From positions 1 to 5,470 of the forward strand of contig JAFOLE010000145.1 of NCBI GenBank assembly GCA_017419465.1: a stretch of DNA of 5,470 nt. Direction: 5' to 3'. This DNA is from Solobacterium sp. Its GTDB lineage: Bacteria > Bacillota_I > Bacilli_A > Erysipelotrichales > Erysipelotrichaceae. Below, piece by piece: positions 1-5,470 of the stretch. The position numbers were made by a program, and so were the translations under genes. The notes beneath the pieces were generated by a model. It saw nothing but the letters and a program-made list of their open reading frames with translations. It did no database searches and was not told the origin of the DNA. How positions within the stretch are numbered: the first letter of the stretch is position 1; every line of letters starts with the position of its first letter.

Positions 1-57
1 GACAATCTTCTTCGGATTGCGCTTCAGTTTGCTGATCATATCACCAAAACCAAACAT
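1..57 (-). CDS. N-terminal fragment of an unidentified gene, possibly phosphate acetyltransferase
   Basis: Only the first 19 codons are visible, reading MFGFGDMISKLKRNPKKIV; the gene leaves the window at the left edge. The ATG is supported by purine-rich ribosome-binding sequence just upstream on the minus strand (GAGG at 66-69, 8 bases from the ATG, and AAGGAG at 72-77, rather far away). The stretch of short basic helix followed by NPKKIV resembles the start of phosphate acetyltransferases (Pta), which often continue as KIVFxEG. Pta interconverts acetyl-CoA and acetyl phosphate in acetate metabolism. This identification rests on memory of the family and on the cre-like site in the promoter, and 19 residues cannot settle it. 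It follows rsmB on the same strand after an 80-base gap that holds its own candidate promoter. The existence of the gene is much surer than its name. Confidence 0.6.
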   Translation of the reverse strand, partial: MFGFGDMISKLKRNPKKIV

Positions 58-89
58 TGTATTTACCTCTTCTCCTTTAATTCACTGAC

Positions 90-95
90 ATTATA
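90..95 (-). promoter_or_regulatory. Candidate -10 box (TATAAT) for the gene starting at 57
   Basis: The minus strand reads TATAAT exactly, 32 bases upstream of the ATG at 57. Transcription would begin near position 83 and give a leader of roughly 26 bases containing the ribosome binding site. The hexamer 17 bases upstream (113-118, CTGCAG) is a poor match to TTGACA, so this looks like a promoter with a weak or absent -35 element. A perfect -10 in a short intergenic gap is suggestive but not proof. Confidence 0.5.
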
Positions 96-98
96 AAT

Positions 99-112
99 GG
101 AAAACGCTTTCA
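99..112 (-). promoter_or_regulatory. cre-like catabolite-control site (CcpA-type)
   Basis: The minus strand reads TGAAAGCGTTTTCC. Compared with the palindromic cre form TGAAAGCGCTTTCA, 12 of 14 positions agree, including the central CG. It ends three bases upstream of the TATAAT box, so it occupies the -35/spacer region. CcpA is the global carbon-catabolite regulator of Bacillota and binds such sites with HPr-Ser-P. In Bacillus subtilis pta is activated by CcpA from a cre placed upstream of the promoter. A site overlapping the promoter, as here, would more usually predict repression. CcpA itself is not in this window, so function is inferred from sequence match and position. Confidence 0.5.
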
Positions 113-137
113 CTGCAGTCTTTTTTTCAGTACATTG

Positions 138-1361
138 TTAAGCCTTCCGTATGATTTTCGCAAAATAGAACCCATCGCTGTCTTCTTCAAACGGAAACAA
201 TGTACGTTCCTCCAGCAGTTCATAGTCCGGCTCTGCCGCAAGAAACTTTCTGACCTGCCCTTCATTCTCCTTACGGTTCAGCGTACAGGTACTGTAGACA
301 AGAATTCCTCCCGGCTTCAGACAGTGGGCGCTCTCCTTCAGGATCGTATCCTGGAGCGCTACGATTTCATCCAGCATCTGCGGGGTCACATGGAACCGTA
401 TCTCCGGCTTATGGGAAAGATCTCCAAGGCCGGAGCACGGCACATCCGCAAGGACGCGGTCATACTTGCCGATATCTTCCTCATGCACTTCAGCCGCATC
501 ACGCACGGATGCCTCGACAATTGAGACACCGGTCCGTTCCATCAGTTGAGAGATCAGACCGACCCGTTCTTCATAAACATCGCCGGCTTTAATTGAGCCC
601 TGATTCTGCATGGCGCAGGCAATCTGCTGTGTCTTCGTTCCGGGAGCCGCACAGACATCCAGAACCTTAATGCCGGGTTTTACATCCAGACTGCGGATCA
701 CATGCTGGGAAGTACGGCTCTGAATCAGAATCGTTCCGTCTTTCAGCCAGGGTGTATTTACAAGATTGCCTTCATACGTAAAGCAGTCTCCTTCCAGCAT
801 GGTTACCTCCGGAAGGCTGCGGATATCGTTATCCGTTTTCAGCGTATTGATCCGGCCGTAAACCTTCGGACGTGTCTGGTCATATACGGCAATCTGTTCC
901 GCAATATCTTTTCCGTACTGTTTCTCCCACATCCGAAGCAGAAATTCCGGATGGGAATACAGAATCGATTCCCGCTTGGGCCAATCCCCTTCCGGAACGA
1001 TTTTCCCGCGTTTTGCGACATTCCGCAGCACCGCATTTACAAATCCGCGGTCACGTTTAGCGGCAGCTTCCGCCGCTTCATTGATTACCGCATAGGACGG
1101 GATCCGGTCCATGTACTGAAGCTGATATACGGAAAGATTCAGCAGTACCGCTGTATTTCTCCGCACACGTCCATGCGCAAGGTCCTTCCACTGATATTCA
1201 AGCAGTGAGAGATTGCGCAGTGTCCCGTATACGATTTCGGTAATGAGCGAACGGTCTTCCGCAGAAAAGGAATCCGGCATCTTCCGCATCAGAAGACTGG
1301 CATATCCGCCTTCATAGATCACGCGATACAGTACATCGCATGCATAACTTCGTGCATTCAT
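138..1361 (-). CDS. rsmB: 16S rRNA (cytosine(967)-C(5))-methyltransferase RsmB
   Basis: RsmB (Sun/RrmB) methylates C5 of cytosine 967 (E. coli numbering) in 16S rRNA, using S-adenosylmethionine in the cytoplasm. The 407-residue protein shows the expected two parts. Residues about 1-125 form a NusB-like RNA-binding domain, with FVNAVLRN at 107-114. A linker with SHPEFLLRMW (136-145) follows, then a Rossmann methyltransferase domain. SAM motif I is VLDVCAAPGTKT (233-244). Motif IV is DVPCSGLG (306-313) with Cys309, and motif VI is YSTCT (356-360) with Cys359. These are the two cysteines of the m5C-methyltransferase mechanism, Cys359 being the expected nucleophile. The C-terminus DGFYFAKIIRK is typical. 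Length is slightly below the usual 430-450. The ATG lies 7 bases after the priA stop and uses a Shine-Dalgarno sequence inside priA, implying co-transcription and probable translational coupling. After the motif IV cysteine the sequence reads GDLSHKPEIRF where many homologues have a more basic GVIRRKPDI-type stretch. Related RsmF/YebU-type enzymes are less likely because of the NusB-like domain. Confidence 0.95.
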   Translation of the reverse strand: MNARSYACDVLYRVIYEGGYASLLMRKMPDSFSAEDRSLITEIVYGTLRNLSLLEYQWKDLAHGRVRRNTAVLLNLSVYQLQYMDRIPSYAVINEAAEAAAKRDRGFVNAVLRNVAKRGKIVPEGDWPKRESILYSHPEFLLRMWEKQYGKDIAEQIAVYDQTRPKVYGRINTLKTDNDIRSLPEVTMLEGDCFTYEGNLVNTPWLKDGTILIQSRTSQHVIRSLDVKPGIKVLDVCAAPGTKTQQIACAMQNQGSIKAGDVYEERVGLISQLMERTGVSIVEASVRDAAEVHEEDIGKYDRVLADVPCSGLGDLSHKPEIRFHVTPQMLDEIVALQDTILKESAHCLKPGGILVYSTCTLNRKENEGQVRKFLAAEPDYELLEERTLFPFEEDSDGFYFAKIIRKA

Positions 1362-1368
1362 GGTTGTA

Positions 1369-3534
1369 TTACTCCAGCGTCATCGGATTGACATCAATCC
1401 GGATATCTTTTTTTCGAAGGTCAGGCATTGTTTCAAACAGGCTGCGCACCGCTTCCCGCATGGCATCAAGATTCTGTCCCTTGAGAATCAGCCGGCTCCG
1501 GAAGCTGTCACGCCGGCGCGGAAGCGGAATCACACCGATCGTACGGAACGGTCCCTGCAGTCCCTGCAGCATGGCATGTGCAGCTGCTTCACATGCCTCT
1601 TCCTGGCGGGAACTGACCGTCAGAGAAATCAGGTAGGTATACGGCGGCTGCATTGCGGCATGACGATAGTTCATTTCCATCCGGAAAAACAGTTCATAAT
1701 CCTGCCTTGCGGCTGCTACGACCGCATAGTGATCCGGGTCGAATACCTGCAGTACGACTTCGCCTTTCGTATCTGCCCGGCCGCTTCGGCCTGCCGCCTG
1801 CATCAGAAGATCAAAGGTCACTTCACAGGAACGGTAATCCGTACGGCTGAGCCCTTCATCCCCGTTGAGAATACCGACAAGCGTAACATCCGGATAATCC
1901 AGTCCTTTGGCAATCATCTGCGTGCCGACCAGGATATCCGCCTCATGCTTACCAAAGGCATTCAGGATCCGTTCGTGTCCGTTCTTTACGCTGGTCGTAT
2001 CCGCGTCCATGCGAAGAACCCGGGCTGACGGGAACCGGTCTTTTACTTCCTGTTCAAGTTTTTCGGTTCCGAATCCATATGTCGCAAACCCTTCCCGGCT
2101 GTGACAGGACGGACATTCCCGCGGAATCGGAAACGAGGCACCGCAGGAATGACATACCATGGTTTTGGTCGCATGGTGATACGAAAGCGTGATATCACAA
2201 TGCCGGCATTTGAGCGGTTCCTTGCAGGAACGGCACCGCAGCATCGTATGATAGCCTCTCCGGTTCAGAAGCAGGATTGCCTGCTTTCCCTGCCGCAGCG
2301 TTTCTTCCAGTTTCTGTGCAAGCACATCGGTAATGATATAGGACTGTCCCTGCTTCATCGCATCCCGCAGCGGAACGATAGTCACTTCCGGCAGCGTATT
2401 GTTCACACGGGTTTTCAGGGTCACAAGATGATAGACATTCTTCAGTGCGCGGGCAAAGGTTTCAAGACTTGGCGTAGCCGAGCCGAGCACGAGTTTGCAG
2501 TGATGATATTCTGCCCGGAAGATTGCCGCATCCCGGCAATGATAAGCCGGCTGGGAATCCTGTTTATAGGACGGATCATGTTCTTCGTCCATGACGATCA
2601 GTCCAAGGGACTGAAACGGCAGGAATACCGCACTGCGGGTTCCGACCACAACCGCTGCCCGTCCGCTTTTCACCATGCGGTACTGTTCATATTTTTCCTG
2701 CGGATTGAGTCCGCTGTGATAGATCGCAAGTTCTTCACCGAAGCGCTCGGAAACACGTGAGATCATCTGCGGGGTCAGCGCAATTTCCGGCACAAGAATC
2801 AGCACCTGTTTTCCCTGTTCCAAGGCATGACTTGCAAGACGCAGATATACTTCCGTCTTTCCACTTCCGGTCTGACCATGCAGTAAATAGACCGTGTCAC
2901 TGCCGCTTTCGATTTCGGAAACGGCTGCCTGCTGTTCTGCATTCAGTTCCGGACCCGCTGTAACGATTCCGGTTTTCACCGAAGCTGCTTCCTTTTCCAT
3001 GGAATAGGTTTCCGCAGCTCCCTTTGTCACAAGTGCGCGGGCCTGATTCGGATATTTCTGCCGCAGTTCAGCATATTTCATCGGTCCGTTGTCGCGCAGA
3101 AAACAATACGCCTCCAGTTCCTTCGGCGTAAGGCTGACTTCCCCGTCACACAGACGGATCCACTTTTCCTCAATGATGTGCTGGGAGGTGGTTTTTGGTT
3201 TGACCTTTGACGGCAGCATCACCTGATAACAGGAAATCATGGTACTCAGCGTATCCTGTTTCATCTGCCGGGCCAGTTCCGCCAGTTCTTCCGTAATCAG
3301 CGGTTCCTGATCAAGGATCTGATCCACCGGTTTGATCTCACAGCCAAGCCTTTTGCCCGCTTCCTCCGGCGTCTCATCGGTTTCCGCTGCCTGTTCCACA
3401 AATCCGAGCACACTGCGATGATTAAAACTGACCATCACGCGGATGCCCGGGACGGCAGGTTCTTCGGAATAATAGGTAAAGGTCTGATCGATGGAACGGA
3501 CCGGATGTTCGATATAGCAGTCAAGCAGATACAT
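1369..3534 (-). CDS. priA: Primosomal protein N', replication-restart helicase PriA
   Basis: PriA is a 3'-5' superfamily 2 DNA helicase that recognises stalled or collapsed replication forks and reloads the replicative helicase. The 721-residue protein is nearly collinear with the family. Residues about 1-100 form the 3'-end-binding domain, about 115-190 a winged-helix region, and from about 195 the helicase core. Walker A is GQTGSGKT (220-227), Walker B DEEH (316-319) and motif III GSATPS (351-356). Eight zinc-binding cysteines occur in four CxxC pairs (434/437, 443/446, 461/464, 474/477). Motif IV region is TYGFGTEKLEQ (485-495), motif V GTQMIAKGLDYPDV (537-550) and motif VI QAAGRSGRA (579-587). 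Nothing catalytic is missing. The start is well bounded: on the minus strand an in-frame TAA at 3544-3546 lies four codons upstream of the ATG. No convincing Shine-Dalgarno sequence precedes it, so it may be translated from a very short leader. It is divergent from proC and is followed directly by rsmB. In many Bacillota def and fmt lie between priA and rsmB; here they are absent from that position. Confidence 0.97.
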   Translation of the reverse strand: MYLLDCYIEHPVRSIDQTFTYYSEEPAVPGIRVMVSFNHRSVLGFVEQAAETDETPEEAGKRLGCEIKPVDQILDQEPLITEELAELARQMKQDTLSTMISCYQVMLPSKVKPKTTSQHIIEEKWIRLCDGEVSLTPKELEAYCFLRDNGPMKYAELRQKYPNQARALVTKGAAETYSMEKEAASVKTGIVTAGPELNAEQQAAVSEIESGSDTVYLLHGQTGSGKTEVYLRLASHALEQGKQVLILVPEIALTPQMISRVSERFGEELAIYHSGLNPQEKYEQYRMVKSGRAAVVVGTRSAVFLPFQSLGLIVMDEEHDPSYKQDSQPAYHCRDAAIFRAEYHHCKLVLGSATPSLETFARALKNVYHLVTLKTRVNNTLPEVTIVPLRDAMKQGQSYIITDVLAQKLEETLRQGKQAILLLNRRGYHTMLRCRSCKEPLKCRHCDITLSYHHATKTMVCHSCGASFPIPRECPSCHSREGFATYGFGTEKLEQEVKDRFPSARVLRMDADTTSVKNGHERILNAFGKHEADILVGTQMIAKGLDYPDVTLVGILNGDEGLSRTDYRSCEVTFDLLMQAAGRSGRADTKGEVVLQVFDPDHYAVVAAARQDYELFFRMEMNYRHAAMQPPYTYLISLTVSSRQEEACEAAAHAMLQGLQGPFRTIGVIPLPRRRDSFRSRLILKGQNLDAMREAVRSLFETMPDLRKKDIRIDVNPMTLE
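1372..1375 (-). promoter_or_regulatory. rsmB ribosome binding site inside the priA 3' end
   Basis: The minus strand reads CTGGAG-TAA-TACAACC-ATG. The GGAG core overlaps the last sense codons of priA (Leu-Glu), and 10 bases separate it from the rsmB ATG. Ribosomes ending priA would sit on the rsmB initiation region, an arrangement typical of translational coupling. No alternative purine-rich site lies in the 7-base gap. Confidence 0.55.
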
Positions 3535-3540
3535 GGCAAT

Positions 3541-3546
3541 ATTTTA
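3541..3546 (-). promoter_or_regulatory. Candidate -10 box (TAAAAT) for priA
   Basis: The minus strand reads TAAAAT, six bases upstream of the priA ATG, matching TATAAT at five of six positions. Normal spacing would put the transcription start at or within a base or two of the ATG, giving a leaderless or near-leaderless mRNA, which fits the lack of a ribosome binding site. The hexamer 17 bases upstream (TTTCTA at 3564-3569) matches TTGACA at only three positions. A promoter further upstream, inside the proC coding sequence, is the main alternative. Confidence 0.3.
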
Positions 3547-3559
3547 CCGCATTGCGGTA
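3545..3559. repeat. Inverted repeat in the priA/proC divergent promoter region
   Basis: The sequence TACCGC-ATT-GCGGTA is a perfect 6-base inverted repeat around a 3-base centre. It lies 11 bases upstream of the priA ATG and 31 bases upstream of the proC ATG, and overlaps the candidate priA -10 box by two bases. Such a symmetric element in a 56-base divergent gap could be an operator for a dimeric regulator acting on both genes. It is not followed by a T-run on either strand in a way that would make it a terminator. No known regulator consensus is recognised, and a six-base arm can occur by chance. Confidence 0.4.
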
Positions 3560-3572
3560 CCATTAGAAAAAC

Positions 3573-3578
3573 AGGAGG
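3573..3578 (+). promoter_or_regulatory. proC ribosome binding site
   Basis: AGGAGG is a full anti-16S match located 12 bases before the ATG at 3591, somewhat wider than the usual 7-9 bases. There is no in-frame start codon closer to it, and the protein beginning at 3591 starts exactly at the conserved P5CR N-terminus, so this start stands. Confidence 0.75.
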
Positions 3579-3590
3579 TTTTGCATAACT

Positions 3591-4379
3591 ATGAAAAAAC
3601 TCGGAATTATCGGCCTTGGCCATATGGGCATGGCAATCGCCAAAGGCGCTGCAGCTTCCATCGGAGCCGGTGAAATCGCCGCCTGTGATCCCTCGCCGGA
3701 AAAACAGAACGAAGGAACCTCGCTTGGCTTTACAATGACCGGAAGCGTTTCGGAACTCTGCGGGATTGCGCATATGATCCTTGTCGCAGTCCGTCCGCAG
3801 GACATTTCCGTCCTGCTGGAAGAACTTGTTCAGACTAAGCCGGAGTGCCTGCTTACCATTGCGGCCGGAATTCCGATGAAGCGTTTCTCAGACGCTATGG
3901 CTCCTCTCCCCATCATCCGCGCAATGCCGAATACCCCGCTTCAGCTTGGCGAAGGTGCGGTGGCGCTTTGCCGGAATGAACTCTGCGGCGATGCGGATTT
4001 CAACTTTGCGATGGACCTGTTCCGTACCATGGGGAAAGCCTGTGAAATCACGGAAGACCATATGTGCGATATCATTGCCGTCAACGGAAGCACCCCTGCC
4101 TATTTCTACTACCTTGTGGAATGTCTCCTTGAGGATGCGGTACGCCGCGGCATTGATGAAGCGGATGCCCGGGAGCTGATTGTGCAGACCATGATCGGTA
4201 GCGGAAAGATGCTGATGGCAGGCAAAAACAAACCGATCAGTACGTTTGTGGATGAAGTCTGCTCCAAAGGCGGCACAACCATCGAGGCAATCAACGTCAT
4301 GAAGGCTGCCGGCTTCAATCAGATCATTCAGGACGCAGATACCGCCTGTATCCGCCGGGCAGAAGAACTCGGAAAGTAA
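3591..4379 (+). CDS. proC: Pyrroline-5-carboxylate reductase ProC
   Basis: ProC carries out the last step of proline biosynthesis, the NAD(P)H-dependent reduction of 1-pyrroline-5-carboxylate to L-proline in the cytoplasm. The 262-residue protein is close to the normal size of about 265-270. The N-terminal Rossmann domain has the glycine motif GLGHMG (8-13) and AVRPQD (66-71), the position where the family usually has VKPQ. RAMPNTP (110-116) is the conserved substrate/cofactor-side loop. The C-terminal helical dimerisation domain includes AVNGSTPAY (163-171), corresponding to the usual AVSGSxPAY, and the P5CR signature region CSKGGTTIEAINVMK (224-238). The signature has Lys226 where most members have proline (SPGGT). 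The start follows AGGAGG and coincides with the conserved MKKLGIIGLG beginning. No proA or proB is visible, so it appears to be a stand-alone gene, divergent from priA and closed by a hairpin terminator. Promoter elements upstream are not clear. Confidence 0.96.
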   Translation: MKKLGIIGLGHMGMAIAKGAAASIGAGEIAACDPSPEKQNEGTSLGFTMTGSVSELCGIAHMILVAVRPQDISVLLEELVQTKPECLLTIAAGIPMKRFSDAMAPLPIIRAMPNTPLQLGEGAVALCRNELCGDADFNFAMDLFRTMGKACEITEDHMCDIIAVNGSTPAYFYYLVECLLEDAVRRGIDEADARELIVQTMIGSGKMLMAGKNKPISTFVDEVCSKGGTTIEAINVMKAAGFNQIIQDADTACIRRAEELGK

Positions 4380-4396
4380 CGTTCTCTTTATAAAAC

Positions 4397-4434
4397 ACGG
4401 CTGCCGGAACCATTCCGACAGCCGTTTTCATTTT
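4397..4434. terminator. Bidirectional intrinsic terminator between convergent genes
   Basis: ACGGCTG (4397-4403) pairs with CAGCCGT (4419-4425). After one C/A mismatch, CGGAA (4405-4409) pairs with TTCCG (4413-4417) around a CCA loop. This gives twelve base pairs with one internal mismatch. On the plus strand the stem runs into TTTTCATTTT, which suits termination of proC, whose stop is at 4377-4379. On the minus strand the stem is followed by GTTTTATAAAG, a weaker T-run that could also end the GH3 gene, whose stop lies at 4437-4439. The location between convergent stops supports a shared terminator. Confidence 0.88.
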
Positions 4435-4436
4435 CA

Positions 4437-5470
4437 TCAGTTTCTGCCGCGCAGGGTGCGGTACACTTTCAGAACTGTACTTCTCCCGTTGAATACATCC
4501 GCAATCGCATCCACCGTATCCCAGGTCGCATGAGAGCTCACCCAGAAGATACTGCGGACCGGGGCTTCAAGGATCATATCCTCACTGACTCCCTTGCCGG
4601 AAAGCCGTGACTGCGCAAAGGCAATTCCCTTCCGGATCAGCTTTCCCATTCCGCTTTCACTCAGTTCCGCAACCGAGGAGTTGCCGGTAAACGGTTTTGC
4701 CGGACGGACCGGCGGAATGGATCCGCCGAGGATACGCGCAAAGTCCTCCCTGGAAAAGCGTTCCGTTTCCTGCGTATCCGCCTTCAGATAATCCGGCGGG
4801 ATCAGCGAATACGGATGCAGGGTTCCATCGAGGAACAGCGCTGCCTCACAGCGGATATCCCTGCTCGAAGCACCGATCAGAATGCGGTACTGCCCTGCTT
4901 CGACGCTCCAGTCGTGTTTCTGTACATCGTAGTAGGAAAAACTGCGTTCATCGAGCTGGAAGGAAACGGTTTTCGTCTCGCCGGATTTCAGATTCACTTT
5001 TTCAAACCCCTTCAGTTCTTTTGTACAGCGGGCAATCTGACTGCGGTCTTTGGCGATATACAGCTGAACAATTTCTTTTCCTTCACGATCGCCGGTATTG
5101 GTGACCTGCACGGCCGCAGTAACCTTCTGTCCCTCGTTTCTGACGGTAAGGTCATGGTATTCATAGGTCGTATAGGAACAGCCGTGCCCGAATGCAAAGG
5201 CAGGATCGATTCCGGCCGCATCATAATAGCGATAACCGCTATAGATGGATTCCCGGTACTGCACCTGCAGAAGCAATTCCCGGAAACATTCCGCGGAAGG
5301 AACATCCGCAAGCGTTTCCGGCCAGGTTTCCGCCAGTTTTCCGGATGGGTTCACCTTTCCGCTGAGCAGATTCCAGGCAGCCTCTCCGCTGCGGCAGCCC
5401 GCAAGATACATGCATAAAACCCCATTTACCTCATTCCGCCACGGCAGTTCCACCGGAGCGCCGCATTGCA
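4437..5470 (-). CDS. Glycoside hydrolase family 3 enzyme (beta-glucosidase-like), C-terminal part
   Basis: GH3 enzymes remove terminal beta-linked sugars (commonly glucose, xylose or N-acetylglucosamine) with retention of configuration. The frame is open through the right edge, so 343 complete codons are visible and the start is outside; the GTG at 5451-5453 is the Val of GAPVELPW, not a start. Counting from the Gln codon at 5466-5468, residues 1-50 are the end of the GH3 C-terminal alpha/beta domain, with NPSGKLAET (40-48). Next come YRESIYSGYRYYD (71-83) and FAFGHGCSYTTYEY (91-104), the latter a variant of the usual FPFGYGLSYT. A fibronectin III-like domain follows (about 115-210), with VQLYIA and KELKGF (150-155). 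A tail of about 130 residues (215-343) lies beyond it. The catalytic nucleophile domain is not in view, so activity and substrate cannot be judged. No signal peptide can be assessed. The gene converges on proC and shares its terminator. Beta-glucosidase is the most likely specificity; beta-xylosidase is possible. Confidence 0.92.
   Translation of the reverse strand, partial: QCGAPVELPWRNEVNGVLCMYLAGCRSGEAAWNLLSGKVNPSGKLAETWPETLADVPSAECFRELLLQVQYRESIYSGYRYYDAAGIDPAFAFGHGCSYTTYEYHDLTVRNEGQKVTAAVQVTNTGDREGKEIVQLYIAKDRSQIARCTKELKGFEKVNLKSGETKTVSFQLDERSFSYYDVQKHDWSVEAGQYRILIGASSRDIRCEAALFLDGTLHPYSLIPPDYLKADTQETERFSREDFARILGGSIPPVRPAKPFTGNSSVAELSESGMGKLIRKGIAFAQSRLSGKGVSEDMILEAPVRSIFWVSSHATWDTVDAIADVFNGRSTVLKVYRTLRGRN

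Noticed and set aside
112..119. ACTGCAGT palindrome near a T-run as an rsmB terminator
   Set aside because: An eight-base palindrome without a loop cannot form a stable hairpin. The T-run at 120-127 is on the plus strand and would be A-rich in the rsmB transcript.
1551..1570. Tandem TCCCTGCAG repeat
   Set aside because: Two adjacent copies encode the Leu-Gln-Gly pairs of PriA residues 656-661; this is coding coincidence with no sign of a repeat array.
1360..2028. 222-codon plus-strand open frame opposite priA
   Set aside because: It lies entirely antisense to the conserved C-terminal half of PriA, and its translation is rich in Arg, His, Cys and Phe with no recognisable motif. It is a shadow of the priA codon pattern.
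2101..2760. 219-codon plus-strand open frame opposite the PriA helicase core
   Set aside because: It is antisense to the zinc-binding and helicase motifs, and no protein-like motif or credible separate promoter was seen.
4815..5417. 200-codon plus-strand open frame opposite the GH3 gene
   Set aside because: The minus-strand frame carries clear GH3 and Fn3-like motifs; the opposite frame has none and begins within that gene.
5451..5453. GTG as the start codon of the GH3 gene
   Set aside because: The frame stays open upstream to the window edge, and the GTG encodes the Val of GAPVELPW, an internal conserved segment of GH3 enzymes. The gene is truncated by the window, not short.

Overview
This is an ordinary chromosomal housekeeping segment, most likely from a Bacillota (Firmicutes) species. 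The evidence is the priA-rsmB gene pair, strong AGGAGG-type ribosome binding sites, a CcpA-type cre-like site, and protein motif wording typical of Clostridia/Erysipelotrichia. Base composition is close to balanced by eye. Assignment to Erysipelotrichia or a gut-associated relative is a guess from the proteins and cannot be proven here.

Layout, left to right. Positions 1-57 hold the first 19 codons of a minus-strand gene, possibly pta (phosphate acetyltransferase). Its upstream gap (58-137) carries a TATAAT -10 box on the minus strand and a cre-like sequence immediately upstream of it. Positions 138-1361 (minus) encode the 16S rRNA m5C methyltransferase RsmB, and 1369-3534 (minus) encode the primosomal helicase PriA. 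The two are 7 bases apart, and the rsmB ribosome binding site lies inside the end of priA. A 56-base divergent gap (3535-3590) contains a perfect inverted repeat and separates priA from proC (3591-4379, plus), which encodes pyrroline-5-carboxylate reductase. A strong hairpin at 4397-4425 lies between proC and a convergent minus-strand gene (4437 to the right edge), the C-terminal part of a glycoside hydrolase family 3 enzyme.

Functionally, priA and rsmB form a minus-strand transcription unit (replication restart and ribosome maturation) that may read through into the gene at 1-57, because no terminator is visible in the 80-base gap. That gene also appears to have its own, possibly carbon-regulated, promoter. 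proC stands alone in proline synthesis. The GH3 enzyme belongs to beta-glycoside use and is cut by the window edge.

I found no RNA gene, mobile element, CRISPR array, defence system or novel gene cluster. There is no gene-free stretch longer than 300 bases. The observations worth a second look are regulatory (cre/promoter overlap, divergent-promoter palindrome, possible leaderless priA) and small protein-level oddities.
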